A stretch of DNA of 64,000 nucleotides from Streptomyces sp. NBC_01016 (GCF_026341035.1 NZ_JAPEOQ010000001.1:4092001-4156000), one strand, 5' to 3'; counted from the stretch's first letter, positions 7,175 to 15,518 are shown. Notes: a model not told the origin generated them from the sequence alone. Numbers and translations: made by a program.

Positions 7175-8956
7175 CTGTCGACCGCCATCGTCACCGGTCA
7201 GCCGGTTCCCGGATCGTCCCTGGAGGGAGATCTGCGGGCGCTGGGCTTCGACGTGCGGCTCGCCCAGGACCCCGCGGACGCCGAAGAGGCGCTCGCGGCC
7301 GTCCCCGGCGAGCAGCGGGTCGCGGTCGTCGACGCGGGCTTCGTGGGCCATGTCCACGCCCTGCGCCTCGGCCTGACCGACCCGCGCTTTCCCGCGTCGG
7401 CGATCCCCGGCGCGGTCACCGCGCAGCCCGCCGCCCGCCAGGCGCTGACCCGCGCGGTCGCGCGGACCGGCGTCGACCCGGACGTCGTGGCCAAGAGCCT
7501 GGAGGCGGACGGCACCGACGTGCACCACCCCGAGCTCGGTGAGCTCGTCGCCGCGGTGCCCGCCGACCCGCAGGCCCGCAACGAGGCGCGGCAGGCCCTC
7601 GCCTCCGTCGACGACGAGGCGATCCGGCTGCGTACGGCGGTCAAGGCGCGCGACGGCTTCTTCACGACCTACTGCATCAGCCCGTACTCCCGCTACATCG
7701 CCCGCTGGTGCGCACGCCGGGGCCTGACCCCGAACCAGGTCACCACCGCGTCGCTGCTCGTCGCGGTGATCGCGGCGGGCTGCGCGGCCACCGGAACGCG
7801 CGGCGGGTTCGTCGCGGCGGGCGTCCTGCTGCTCGCCTCCTTCGTCCTGGACTGCACCGACGGGCAGCTCGCCCGCTACTCGCTGCAGTACTCGACGATG
7901 GGCGCCTGGCTGGACGCGACGTTCGACCGGGCCAAGGAGTACGCCTACTACGCGGGCCTCGCGCTCGGTGCCGCCAACGCGAGCGGCGACGACGTATGGG
8001 CGCTGGCGCTGGGCGCGATGGTGCTGCAGACCGGCCGGCACGTGATCGACTTCTCGTTCAACGAGGCGAACCACGACGCCGAGGCGCTGGGTAAATTGGC
8101 GGGGGCCAGCCCCACCGCGTCCCTTTCGGGCAAGCTCGACTCCGTCGGCTGGACCGTCTGGGCCCGCCGCATGGTCGTGCTGCCGATCGGTGAACGCTGG
8201 GCGCTGATCGCGCTGTTCACCGCGCTGACCACGCCGCGCATCACCTTCTACATGCTGCTCATCGGCTGTGCGCTCGCCGCCTGCTACACGACCGCGGGCC
8301 GCGTCCTGCGCTCGCTGACCCGCAGGGCGCGCCGTACGGACCGGGCCGCCGCGGCGCTCGGTGACCTCGCCGACTCCGGACCGATCGCCGAGGTGGTCGC
8401 GAAGGCCGTCAAGGCGAAGGCCGCTCCCGTGGTCGCCGCCGTCGGAGCCGTCGCGGTCGTCGCGGTGAGTGCGCTCACGGACTTCGGCAGCGTCTGGCCG
8501 ATCGTGGCCGCGGCCGTGTACTGCGTCACGTCGGGCCTCGCCGTCTCCCGCCCCCTCAAGGGCTCCCTCGACTGGCTCGTGCCCCCGATATTCCGGGCCG
8601 GGGAGTACCTCACGATTCTCGTCCTCGCCGCCCGCGCGGACGTACAGGGCGCCCTGCCCGCGGCTTTCGGGCTCGTGGCGGCGGTCGCCTACCATCATTA
8701 CGACACGGTGTACCGCATTCGCGGCAACGCCGGGGCACCCCCGCACTGGCTGGTGCGGACGATCGGCGGGCACGAAGGCCGGACCCTGGTGGTCACGGTC
8801 CTCGCCGCGCTGCTCACCCCCACAGATTTCGCCACTGCACTCACGGTGTTCGCCGTGGCCGTGGCACTCGTGGTGCTCGCAGAGAGCATCCGCTTCTGGG
8901 TCGCCTCCGCTCAGCGCGGAGAGCCCGCCGTACACGATGAAGGAGAACCCGCATGA
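7175..8956 (+). CDS. CDP-alcohol phosphotransferase family membrane protein (large)
   Basis: 593 residues. The complete CDP-alcohol phosphatidyltransferase motif D-x2-DG-x2-AR-x8-G-x3-D-x3-D is present at residues 226-251 (DCTDGQLAR, then G243, D247, D251). About 160 N-terminal residues are soluble and of unknown role, and the hydrophobic C-terminal part carries further membrane segments; I recall this architecture being labelled DUF5941 in Streptomyces. These enzymes move a phospho-alcohol from a CDP-alcohol to a hydroxyl acceptor in the membrane. No ATG/GTG fits the conserved N-terminus: I placed the start at CTG 7175, nine bases after AAGGAG (7160-7165), because an in-frame stop lies at 7166-7168 and the next in-frame GTG is 7253. 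Overlaps the next gene by 4 bases. Confidence 0.85.
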   Translation: MSTAIVTGQPVPGSSLEGDLRALGFDVRLAQDPADAEEALAAVPGEQRVAVVDAGFVGHVHALRLGLTDPRFPASAIPGAVTAQPAARQALTRAVARTGVDPDVVAKSLEADGTDVHHPELGELVAAVPADPQARNEARQALASVDDEAIRLRTAVKARDGFFTTYCISPYSRYIARWCARRGLTPNQVTTASLLVAVIAAGCAATGTRGGFVAAGVLLLASFVLDCTDGQLARYSLQYSTMGAWLDATFDRAKEYAYYAGLALGAANASGDDVWALALGAMVLQTGRHVIDFSFNEANHDAEALGKLAGASPTASLSGKLDSVGWTVWARRMVVLPIGERWALIALFTALTTPRITFYMLLIGCALAACYTTAGRVLRSLTRRARRTDRAAAALGDLADSGPIAEVVAKAVKAKAAPVVAAVGAVAVVAVSALTDFGSVWPIVAAAVYCVTSGLAVSRPLKGSLDWLVPPIFRAGEYLTILVLAARADVQGALPAAFGLVAAVAYHHYDTVYRIRGNAGAPPHWLVRTIGGHEGRTLVVTVLAALLTPTDFATALTVFAVAVALVVLAESIRFWVASAQRGEPAVHDEGEPA

Positions 8957-9705
8957 TCGGCCTCGTCCTGGCCGCCGGCGCCGGCAGCCGGCTCCGTCCC
9001 TACACCGAGACGCTTCCCAAGGCGCTCGTGCCCGTCGTGGGCGAGGGGACCGAGAACGAGCTCTCCGTACTCGACCTCACGCTGAAGAACTTCGCGGAGA
9101 TCGGCCTCACCGAGGTCGGCATCATCGTCGGCTACCGCAAGGAGGTCGTCTACGAGCGCAAGGCCGCGCTCGAGGCGAAGTACGGCCTGAAGCTCACGCT
9201 GATCGAGAACGACGTGGCCGAGAAGTGGAACAACGCCTACTCCCTGTGGTGCGGCCGTGACGCCATGAAGCACACGGTGATCCTCGCCAACGGCGACACC
9301 GTGCACCCGGTCTCCGTCGAGAAGACGCTGCTCGCCGCCCGCGGCGAAGGCAAGAAGATCATCCTCGCGCTCGACACGGTCAAGGACCTGGGCGAAGAGG
9401 AGATGAAGGTCGTCGTGGACCCCGACAAGGGCGTCCAGAAGATCACGAAGCTGATGGACCCGTCCGAGGCCACCGGCGAGTACATCGGCGTCACTCTCAT
9501 CGAGGGCGAGGCCGCCGACGAGCTGGCCGACGCCCTGAAGGCCACGTACGAGCGTGACCCGCAGCTGTACTACGAGGACGGCTACCAGGAGCTCGTGAAC
9601 CGCGGCTTCAAGATCGACGTCGCGCCCATCGGCGACGTCCCGTGGGTCGAGATCGACAACCACGACGACCTGGCCAAGGGGCGGGAGATCGCGTGCCAGT
9701 ACTGA
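8953..9705 (+). CDS. Sugar/alcohol-phosphate nucleotidyltransferase
   Basis: 250-residue NTP-transferase of the kind annotated as phosphocholine cytidylyltransferase-like. The signature LAAGAGSRLRPYTETLPKAL binds the nucleotide, and NGDTVH (about residue 115) and the late EIDNHDDL are the usual metal-site aspartates. Expected reaction: NTP plus a phosphorylated alcohol or sugar gives NDP-alcohol plus pyrophosphate. Set between two CDP-alcohol phosphotransferases and a glycerol-1-phosphate-dehydrogenase-like gene, it most plausibly makes a CDP-polyol; specificity is inference. ATGA overlap with the preceding gene and a 13-base overlap with the next show tight coupling. Confidence 0.85.
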   Translation: MIGLVLAAGAGSRLRPYTETLPKALVPVVGEGTENELSVLDLTLKNFAEIGLTEVGIIVGYRKEVVYERKAALEAKYGLKLTLIENDVAEKWNNAYSLWCGRDAMKHTVILANGDTVHPVSVEKTLLAARGEGKKIILALDTVKDLGEEEMKVVVDPDKGVQKITKLMDPSEATGEYIGVTLIEGEAADELADALKATYERDPQLYYEDGYQELVNRGFKIDVAPIGDVPWVEIDNHDDLAKGREIACQY

Positions 9706-10760
9706 CGAGACTCATCCCCTCGCCGGTCGTCGTCGACATTCGGTCCGGGGCGCTCGACGACCTGGCCAAGGTCCTCGCCGACGGGAGGATCTCGTCGTCC
9801 ACGGGGCGCCTGGCCATCGCGATCAGCGGTGGTTCGGGCGCCGCCCTGCGGGCCCGCCTGGAGCCCTCGCTGCCCCGCGCCGAGTGGTTCGAGGTCGGCG
9901 GCGGCACCATCGACGACGCGATCAAGCTCGCCGACGACGTCAAGAAGGCCGGGCGCTACGACGCCCTGGTCGGCCTCGGCGGCGGCAAGATCATCGACTG
10001 TGCCAAGTTCGCGGCCGCGCGCGTCGGCGTGCCGCTGGTCGCCGTCGCGACGAACCTGTCGCACGACGGCCTGTGCTCGCCCGTCGCGACCCTCGACAAC
10101 GACGCGGGCCGCGGCTCGTACGGTGTGCCGAACCCGATCGGCGTCGTCATCGACCTCGACATCATCCGCGAGGCCCCGGTGCGCTTCGTGCGCTCCGGCA
10201 TCGGTGACGCCCTCTCCAACATCTCCGCGGTCGCGGACTGGGAGCTGGGCGCCCGTGAGCGCGGCGAGGACATCGACGGCCTGGCCGCCGCCATGGCCCG
10301 CCAGGCGGGCGAGGCGGTCCTGCGGCACCCCGGCGGCGTCGGCGACGACGACTTCCTTCAGGTGCTCGCGGAGGGCCTGGTCCTCACCGGTATCGCCATG
10401 TCGGTCTCCGGTGACTCGCGGCCCGCCTCCGGCGCCTGCCACGAGATCAACCACGCCTTCGACCTCCTCTACCCCAAGCGCGCCGCCAGCCACGGCGAGC
10501 AGTGCGGCCTGGGCGCGGCGTTCGCGATGCACCTGCGCGGTGCCCACGAGCAGTCCAAGTACATGGCCTCGGTGCTGCGCCGGCACGGCCTGCCGGTGCT
10601 GCCGGAGGAGATCGGCTTCAGCGTGGACGAGTTCGTGAAGGTCGTGGAGTTCGCTCCGCAGACCCGTCCGGGCCGCTACACGATCCTCGAGCACCTCGAC
10701 CTCTCCACCGATCAGATCAGGGACGCCTACGCCGACTATGCAAAAGCCATCGGTAGCTGA
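9693..10760 (+). CDS. sn-Glycerol-1-phosphate dehydrogenase-like protein (iron-containing ADH superfamily)
   Basis: 355 residues. NAD(P)-binding GLGGGKIIDCAKFAA and the segment NLSHDGLCSPVA match archaeal EgsA and bacterial AraM, which reduce dihydroxyacetone phosphate to sn-glycerol-1-phosphate. The three metal ligands of that family are all in place: Asp125 (SHDG), His254 (EINHAFD) and His267 (SHGEQCG). The GTG start at 9693 is preceded by a GGGAG element inside the upstream gene. Glycerol-1-phosphate is the archaeal backbone isomer, so its making beside a nucleotidyltransferase and CDP-alcohol phosphotransferases is unusual. A related polyol-phosphate substrate is possible. Confidence 0.75.
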   Translation: MPVLTRLIPSPVVVDIRSGALDDLAKVLADGRISSSTGRLAIAISGGSGAALRARLEPSLPRAEWFEVGGGTIDDAIKLADDVKKAGRYDALVGLGGGKIIDCAKFAAARVGVPLVAVATNLSHDGLCSPVATLDNDAGRGSYGVPNPIGVVIDLDIIREAPVRFVRSGIGDALSNISAVADWELGARERGEDIDGLAAAMARQAGEAVLRHPGGVGDDDFLQVLAEGLVLTGIAMSVSGDSRPASGACHEINHAFDLLYPKRAASHGEQCGLGAAFAMHLRGAHEQSKYMASVLRRHGLPVLPEEIGFSVDEFVKVVEFAPQTRPGRYTILEHLDLSTDQIRDAYADYAKAIGS

Positions 10761-11517
10761 ACTCCGCCCGGTCGTTCACCCCGCCGGGGTGAAGGACCGC
10801 AGGAGCGGTGAGCACTGGATGGGCCGGCTCTACATGCGCGAGCTCTCGCTGCGTGTGGACCGCCACCTGGTGAACACCAAGGTCTCGCCCAACCAGCTGA
10901 CCTACCTGATGACCGTCTGCGGTGTCCTCGCGGCCCCGGCGCTCCTGGTGCCGGGCATCTGGGGCGCGGTCCTCGGCGTCGTCGCGGTGCAGCTGTACCT
11001 GCTGCTCGACTGCGTCGACGGCGAGATCGCGCGCTGGCGCAAGCAGTACTCGCTGGCCGGCGTGTGGATGGACCGGGTCGGCGCGTACCTCACCGACGCC
11101 GCCGTCCTCGTCGGCTTCGGGCTGCGCGCCGCCGACCTGTTCGGCACGGGACGCATCGACTGGCTGTGGGCCTTCCTCGGCACGCTCGCCGCGCTCGGCG
11201 CCATCCTGATCAAGGCCGAGACGGACCTGGTCGGGCTCGCCCGCGCGGCGACCGGCAAGGAGCAGGTCAAGGAGTCCGCGTCCGAGATGCGCTCCTCCGG
11301 CATGGCCCTGGCCCGCAGGGCCGCGGCCATGCTGAAGTTCCACCGGCTCATCCTGGGCATCGAGGCGACGCTCCTCATCCTGGTCCTCGCGGTCGTGGAC
11401 CAGATCAGGGGCGACCTGTTCTTCTCGCGCCTGGGTGTGGCCGTCCTGGCGGGCATCGCGCTCCTCCAGACCCTGCTCCACCTCGTGTCCATCCTCGCTT
11501 CGAGCAGGCTCAAGTGA
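10738..11517 (+). CDS. CDP-alcohol phosphotransferase-like protein lacking the last motif Asp
   Basis: 259 residues, multi-pass membrane protein. The CDP-alcohol phosphotransferase motif starts normally (D91-CV-D94-G95, A98-R99, G108, D112), but the last position, normally Asp and thought to be the catalytic base, is Ala116; an Asp four residues later (Asp120) could compensate. The gene starts inside the end of the dehydrogenase gene (23-base overlap) and its TGA overlaps the GTG of the glycosyltransferase. It may be an active variant, an acceptor-binding partner of the first enzyme, or inactive. Start chosen as the first ATG with a good N-terminal leader. Confidence 0.8.
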   Translation: MQKPSVAELRPVVHPAGVKDRRSGEHWMGRLYMRELSLRVDRHLVNTKVSPNQLTYLMTVCGVLAAPALLVPGIWGAVLGVVAVQLYLLLDCVDGEIARWRKQYSLAGVWMDRVGAYLTDAAVLVGFGLRAADLFGTGRIDWLWAFLGTLAALGAILIKAETDLVGLARAATGKEQVKESASEMRSSGMALARRAAAMLKFHRLILGIEATLLILVLAVVDQIRGDLFFSRLGVAVLAGIALLQTLLHLVSILASSRLK

Positions 11518-12407
11518 GCGGCGGGACACAGCAGTTGAAGGCCGGCGCGGTTGTCATCACCATGGGCAACCGGCCGGCCGAGCTGCGCGCCCTCCTCGAC
11601 TCGGTCGCCAAGCAGGACGGCGACCCCGTCGAGGTGGTCGTGGTCGGCAACGGCTCCCCGGTCCCGGACGTCCCCGAGGGCGTACGGACCATCGAGCTGC
11701 CCGAGAACCTCGGCATCCCCGGCGGCCGCAACGTCGGCATCGAGGCCTTCGGCCCGTCCGGCTCCGACGTCGACATCCTGATGTTCCTGGACGACGACGG
11801 GCTGCTTCCGCTGACGGACACGGCCGAGAAGTGCCGCGAGGCCTTCACCGGCGACCCGAAGCTCGGCATCGTCAGCTTCCGCATCGCGGACCCGGACACC
11901 GGCGAGACGCAGCGCCGGCACGTGCCGCGGCTTCGCGCCGCCGACCCGATGCGCTCCTCGCGCGTGACGACGTTCCTGGGCGGTGCCAACGCCGTGCGTA
12001 CGCGGGTCATCGCCGAGGCAGGACCGCTGCCCGCCGAGTTCTTCTACGCCCACGAGGAGACCGACCTCGCCTGGCGTGCCCTCGACGCGGGCTGGATGAT
12101 CGACTACCGCGCCGACATGGTGCTGCACCACCCCACCACGGCCCCGTCCCGGCATGCGGTCTACCACCGCATGGTGGCCCGCAACCGGGTCTGGCTGGCC
12201 CGCCGCAATCTGCCCGCGCTCCTGGTGCCCGTGTACCTCGGCGTCTGGCTGCTCCTCACCCTGGCCCGCCGGCCCTCGGGCCCGGCACTGAAGGCCTGGC
12301 TGGGCGGCTTCAAGGAAGGCTGGACGACCCCCTGCGGGCCCAGGCGTCCCATGAAGTGGCGTACCGTGTGGCGGCTGACCCGACTGGGCCGACCCCCTGT
12401 CATCTGA
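11514..12407 (+). CDS. Family 2 glycosyltransferase
   Basis: 297-residue GT-A fold inverting glycosyltransferase: N-terminal VVITMGNRPAELRALLDSV, the nucleotide-sugar DDD motif (MFLDDDG, about residue 88), and a C-terminal part with HEETDLAWRALDAG, similar to rhamnosyl/galactosyl transferases of surface polysaccharides. One hydrophobic stretch near residue 240 suggests membrane association. GTG start overlapping the preceding TGA (GTGA). In this cluster it probably adds sugar to the lipid- or polyol-phosphate intermediate before export. Confidence 0.85.
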   Translation: MSGGTQQLKAGAVVITMGNRPAELRALLDSVAKQDGDPVEVVVVGNGSPVPDVPEGVRTIELPENLGIPGGRNVGIEAFGPSGSDVDILMFLDDDGLLPLTDTAEKCREAFTGDPKLGIVSFRIADPDTGETQRRHVPRLRAADPMRSSRVTTFLGGANAVRTRVIAEAGPLPAEFFYAHEETDLAWRALDAGWMIDYRADMVLHHPTTAPSRHAVYHRMVARNRVWLARRNLPALLVPVYLGVWLLLTLARRPSGPALKAWLGGFKEGWTTPCGPRRPMKWRTVWRLTRLGRPPVI

Positions 12408-12458
12408 CAAGCTCGTGCCTGACGGCAGGCCGTGCATTTGAAGACGAAAGTTCCTCTT

Positions 12459-13394
12459 GTGAGTGAGACAACGCATGACGCCGGTGTCGCGGTGAGCGCG
12501 ACGCCGTCGCCGGACGACGGGCTCTCCCGGCGGGAGCTCGCCGCGAAGTACGGCTTGACCGTGAGCGGGGCCCGCCCCGGACTGTTCGAGTACGCACGGC
12601 AGCTGTGGGGGCGGCGTCACTTCATCCTCGCCTTCTCGCGGGCGAAGCTGACCGCCCAGTACAGCCAGGCCAAGCTCGGCCAGGTGTGGCAGGTGGCGAC
12701 ACCGCTGCTGAACGCGGCGGTCTACTACTTCATCTTCGGCAAGCTGCTCGGCACCGACCGGGGCATGGGGCAGGACGTCTTCATCCCGTTCCTGGTGACG
12801 GGCGTCTTCGTCTTCACGTTCACGCAGTCCTCGGTGATGTCGGGCGTGCGGGCGATCTCCGGGAACCTGGGCCTGGTGCGCGCGCTGCACTTCCCGCGCG
12901 CCTCGCTGCCCATCTCCTTCGCGCTGCAGCAGCTCCAGCAGCTGCTGTTCTCGATGATCGTGCTGGTCGTCATCACGTGCGCGTTCGGTAGCTACCCGTC
13001 GCTGTCCTGGCTGCTGATCGTGCCGATCCTGGCCCTGCAGTTCCTGTTCAACATGGGACTCGCGCTCATCATGGCCAGGGCGGGCTCGAAGACCCCGGAC
13101 CTCGCCCAGCTGATGCCGTTCGTCATGCGTACGTGGATGTACGCGTCCGGCGTCATGTTCAGCATCCCCACGATGCTCGCGGACAAGAACGTCGCGCCCT
13201 GGGTCACGGACGTCCTGCAATGGAACCCGGCTGCGGTCTACATGGACCTGATGCGCTTCGCGCTCATCGACGGGTACGACCGGGGCAACCTGCCGCACCA
13301 CGTGTGGTTCATCGCGCTCGGCTGGGCCCTGGTCGTCGCGGTCGGCGGCTTCATCTACTTCTGGAAGGCAGAGGAGCGGTACGGCCGTGGCTGA
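12459..13394 (+). CDS. ABC-2 type exporter permease (TagG/Wzm-like)
   Basis: 311 residues, six predicted membrane helices after a cytoplasmic N-terminus with the amphipathic segment FEYARQLWGRRHFILAFSRA typical of polysaccharide and teichoic-acid exporters. With the ATPase encoded immediately downstream (8-base overlap) it should form a TagGH- or Wzm/Wzt-type transporter that flips lipid-linked glycopolymers. I prefer GTG 12459 (MSETTHDAGV) over the in-frame GTG at 12432. Its location ties the whole cluster to production of an exported surface molecule. Confidence 0.85.
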   Translation: MSETTHDAGVAVSATPSPDDGLSRRELAAKYGLTVSGARPGLFEYARQLWGRRHFILAFSRAKLTAQYSQAKLGQVWQVATPLLNAAVYYFIFGKLLGTDRGMGQDVFIPFLVTGVFVFTFTQSSVMSGVRAISGNLGLVRALHFPRASLPISFALQQLQQLLFSMIVLVVITCAFGSYPSLSWLLIVPILALQFLFNMGLALIMARAGSKTPDLAQLMPFVMRTWMYASGVMFSIPTMLADKNVAPWVTDVLQWNPAAVYMDLMRFALIDGYDRGNLPHHVWFIALGWALVVAVGGFIYFWKAEERYGRG

Positions 13395-14172
13395 TCTCGA
13401 CAACCCCACCGACGCGCACGTCCCCACGGTCATCGCCGACGAGCTGCACATCGTGTACCGCGTCAACGGCGCCAAGACCGGCAAGGGCAGCGCCACCTCG
13501 GCACTGAGCCGGATCGTCAAGCGCGGCGACGAGCGCGGCGTGCGCAAGGTGCACGCCGTCAAGGGCGTCTCCTTCACCTCCTACCGCGGCGAGGCCATCG
13601 GCCTCATCGGGTCGAACGGCTCCGGCAAGTCGACCCTGCTGCGCGCCATCGCGGGCCTGCTGCCCGCCGAGAAGGGCAAGGTCTACACGAACGGCCAGCC
13701 CTCGCTGCTCGGCGTGAACGCGGCCCTGATGAACGACCTCACGGGCGAGCGCAACGTCATCCTCGGCGGTCTCGCCATGGGCATGTCCCGCGAGGAGATC
13801 AGGTCGCGCTACCAGGACATCGTCGACTTCTCCGGCATCAACGAGAAGGGCGACTTCATCACGCTGCCGATGCGGACGTACTCGTCCGGCATGGCCGCGC
13901 GTCTGCGCTTCTCCATCGCGGCCGCCAAGGACCACGACGTGCTGATGATCGACGAGGCGCTGGCCACCGGTGACCGCAAGTTCCAGAAGCGCTCCGAGGC
14001 CCGCATCCGTGAACTGCGCAAGGAGGCCGGAACGGTCTTCCTGGTGAGTCACAACAACAAGTCCATCCGCGACACCTGTGAACGCGTCCTTTGGCTGGAG
14101 CGCGGGGAACTGCGTATGGATGGTCCGACGGCCGAGGTACTCAAGGAGTACGAGAAGTTCACGGGCAAGTAA
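13387..14172 (+). CDS. ABC exporter ATP-binding protein (TagH/Wzt-like)
   Basis: 261 residues. Walker A GSNGSGKST (about residues 78-86), Walker B VLMIDE, H-loop VSHN. The signature loop is the relaxed YSSGMAARLRFS form seen in polysaccharide/teichoic-acid exporters rather than LSGGQ. An N-terminal extension of about 45 residues precedes the core, and there is no C-terminal carbohydrate-binding domain such as Wzt can carry. GTG start, overlapping the permease gene by 8 bases. Followed by a strong hairpin, so the cluster ends here. Confidence 0.9.
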   Translation: MADLDNPTDAHVPTVIADELHIVYRVNGAKTGKGSATSALSRIVKRGDERGVRKVHAVKGVSFTSYRGEAIGLIGSNGSGKSTLLRAIAGLLPAEKGKVYTNGQPSLLGVNAALMNDLTGERNVILGGLAMGMSREEIRSRYQDIVDFSGINEKGDFITLPMRTYSSGMAARLRFSIAAAKDHDVLMIDEALATGDRKFQKRSEARIRELRKEAGTVFLVSHNNKSIRDTCERVLWLERGELRMDGPTAEVLKEYEKFTGK

Positions 14173-14193
14173 CCGCCCGCCTCTGGACCACGT

Positions 14194-14238
14194 CATATGA
14201 GGCCCTACCGGCTTCCGTCCGGTGGGGCCTCTGATATG
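14194..14238 (+). terminator. Terminator after the CDP-alcohol/exporter cluster
   Basis: GAGGCCCTACCGG (14199-14211) pairs with CCGGTGGGGCCTC (14219-14231) around a 7-base loop, one U-G pair; flanking CATAT/ATATG extend the stem. It separates the exporter cluster from the hopanoid operon. Confidence 0.75.
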
Positions 14239-14523
14239 CCTGTAGGTACCAAGCAATTGACGATCACGGTCAAGGGCGGGTCAACTTCCTTGCCCTGAAG
14301 GAATCTTGGCGTCAATCGGTGTGTTGTTGTGATGTGCAGAACACCCCGACGCGAGGGCGGGCGTTGTACAACGTAAGCTGTACCGGCCTCAATCGCGGCA
14401 TGTGGGGCGATAAGGCGCGACATCCCGACCCCTGCGGGGCCGGGTCGCCGCGCGGGCGACCGGGCGGCGTGTCCGAAATGAGATGCATTGGGTCCGCAGT
14501 GTAGAACGGGAGTTGTGACGGCA
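14239..14523 (+). promoter_or_regulatory. Upstream region of the hopanoid operon
   Basis: About 285 non-coding bases precede the operon. They contain a perfect 12-base palindrome, CGTTGTACAACG, at 14362-14373, a candidate operator. I could not identify convincing -35/-10 boxes. The short ORF at 14524-14592 begins at the end of this region. Confidence 0.4.
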
Positions 14524-14592
14524 ATGGCTATGGAAACTCTCCAGCTCCACGGGGCTTTCGCCGTCCTCGGGGAAGCGGGCCGCACCCGGTGA
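14524..14592 (+). CDS. Possible 22-residue leader peptide coupled to hpnC
   Basis: ATG 14524 opens 22 codons (MAMETLQLHGAFAVLGEAGR, then TR) and ends in a TGA that overlaps the GTG of hpnC (GTGA, 14589-14592). A GGGAG at 14508-14512 lies 11 bases upstream. It may be a translationally coupled leader or just the 5' end of the transcript. Too short for homology judgement. Confidence 0.3.
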   Translation: MAMETLQLHGAFAVLGEAGRTR

Positions 14593-15518
14593 GCGCGCAC
14601 CCCCGAGTGCGCCCCGAGAGCCCTGTCGACACAGCGAGCCCGGTGAGCGCCACCCTCGACAAGGCCGCCGAGGAGAACTTCCCGGTGGCCCCCTTCTTCC
14701 TGCCCCGCGCCTGGCGCGACGACCTGATGGCCGTATACGGGTTCGCTCGCCTCGTCGACGACATCGGTGACGGCGACCTCGCACCCGGCGGCGCGGACGC
14801 CCGCTTCCTGGGCGTGTCACCCGATCAGGCGCACGACCGCCTCGCGATGCTGGACGCCTTCGAGGCCGACCTGCGCCGGGTCTTCGGCGACTCCGACGGC
14901 CCGCCCCGCCACCCGCTCCTGAAGGCGCTGCAGCCCACCGTCCGCCGCCGCTCGCTGACCCCCGAGCCGTTCCTCGGCCTCATCGCCGCGAACCGCCAGG
15001 ACCAGCTGGTCACGCGCTACGAGACGTACGACGACCTGCTCGCCTACTGCGAGCTGTCCGCCAACCCCGTGGGCCGCCTCGTCCTCGCCATCACCGGCAC
15101 CGCGACCCCCGAGCGCATCCGCCTCTCGGACGCGGTCTGCACCGGGCTCCAGATCGTCGAGCACCTCCAGGACGTGGCCGAGGACCTGGACCGCGACCGG
15201 ATCTACCTGCCGGCCGAAGACCTGAAGAAGTTCCACGTCGACGAGACGGATCTCGCCGCCCCGAGCGCGGGCGCATCGGTGCGCGCGCTGGTCGCGTACG
15301 AGGCCGAACGCGCCCTGAAGCTGCTGAATGAAGGCACCCCGCTGGTGGGTAGCGTCCACGGCAGGCTGAAGCTGCTGCTGGCAGGGTTCGTCGCAGGAGG
15401 GAAAGCGGCGGTCCACGCGATCACCGCCGTTTCGTACGACGTGCTTCCGGGACCACCCAAACCCACCAAGGCGCGGTTGCTGCGCGAGGTGGGAGCGACT
15501 CTGCGAGGAGAGGGGTGA
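14589..15518 (+). CDS. hpnC: Squalene synthase-like HpnC (presqualene diphosphate to hydroxysqualene)
   Basis: 309-residue trans-isoprenyl diphosphate head-to-head synthase. First aspartate-rich motif VDDIGDGD at about residues 56-63; second motif VAEDLDRDRIYLP around 197-209. In the three-enzyme bacterial route HpnC converts presqualene diphosphate (made by HpnD) to hydroxysqualene, which HpnE reduces to squalene. Assignment of HpnC versus HpnD rests on gene order and similarity: this is the first of the two adjacent synthases. The GTG start overlaps the end of a short upstream ORF; the TGA overlaps the hpnD GTG. Confidence 0.9.
   Translation: MSAHPRVRPESPVDTASPVSATLDKAAEENFPVAPFFLPRAWRDDLMAVYGFARLVDDIGDGDLAPGGADARFLGVSPDQAHDRLAMLDAFEADLRRVFGDSDGPPRHPLLKALQPTVRRRSLTPEPFLGLIAANRQDQLVTRYETYDDLLAYCELSANPVGRLVLAITGTATPERIRLSDAVCTGLQIVEHLQDVAEDLDRDRIYLPAEDLKKFHVDETDLAAPSAGASVRALVAYEAERALKLLNEGTPLVGSVHGRLKLLLAGFVAGGKAAVHAITAVSYDVLPGPPKPTKARLLREVGATLRGEG

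Noticed and set aside
6977..8935. A 652-codon leftward open frame opposite the CDP-alcohol phosphotransferase gene
   Set aside because: Low-complexity Arg/Gly/Asp/His composition typical of antisense frames in high-GC DNA; the rightward frame has a full family motif.
10902..13577. An 891-codon leftward frame spanning parts of four genes
   Set aside because: Antisense to four genes with clear motifs and overlapping ends; no recognisable domain.
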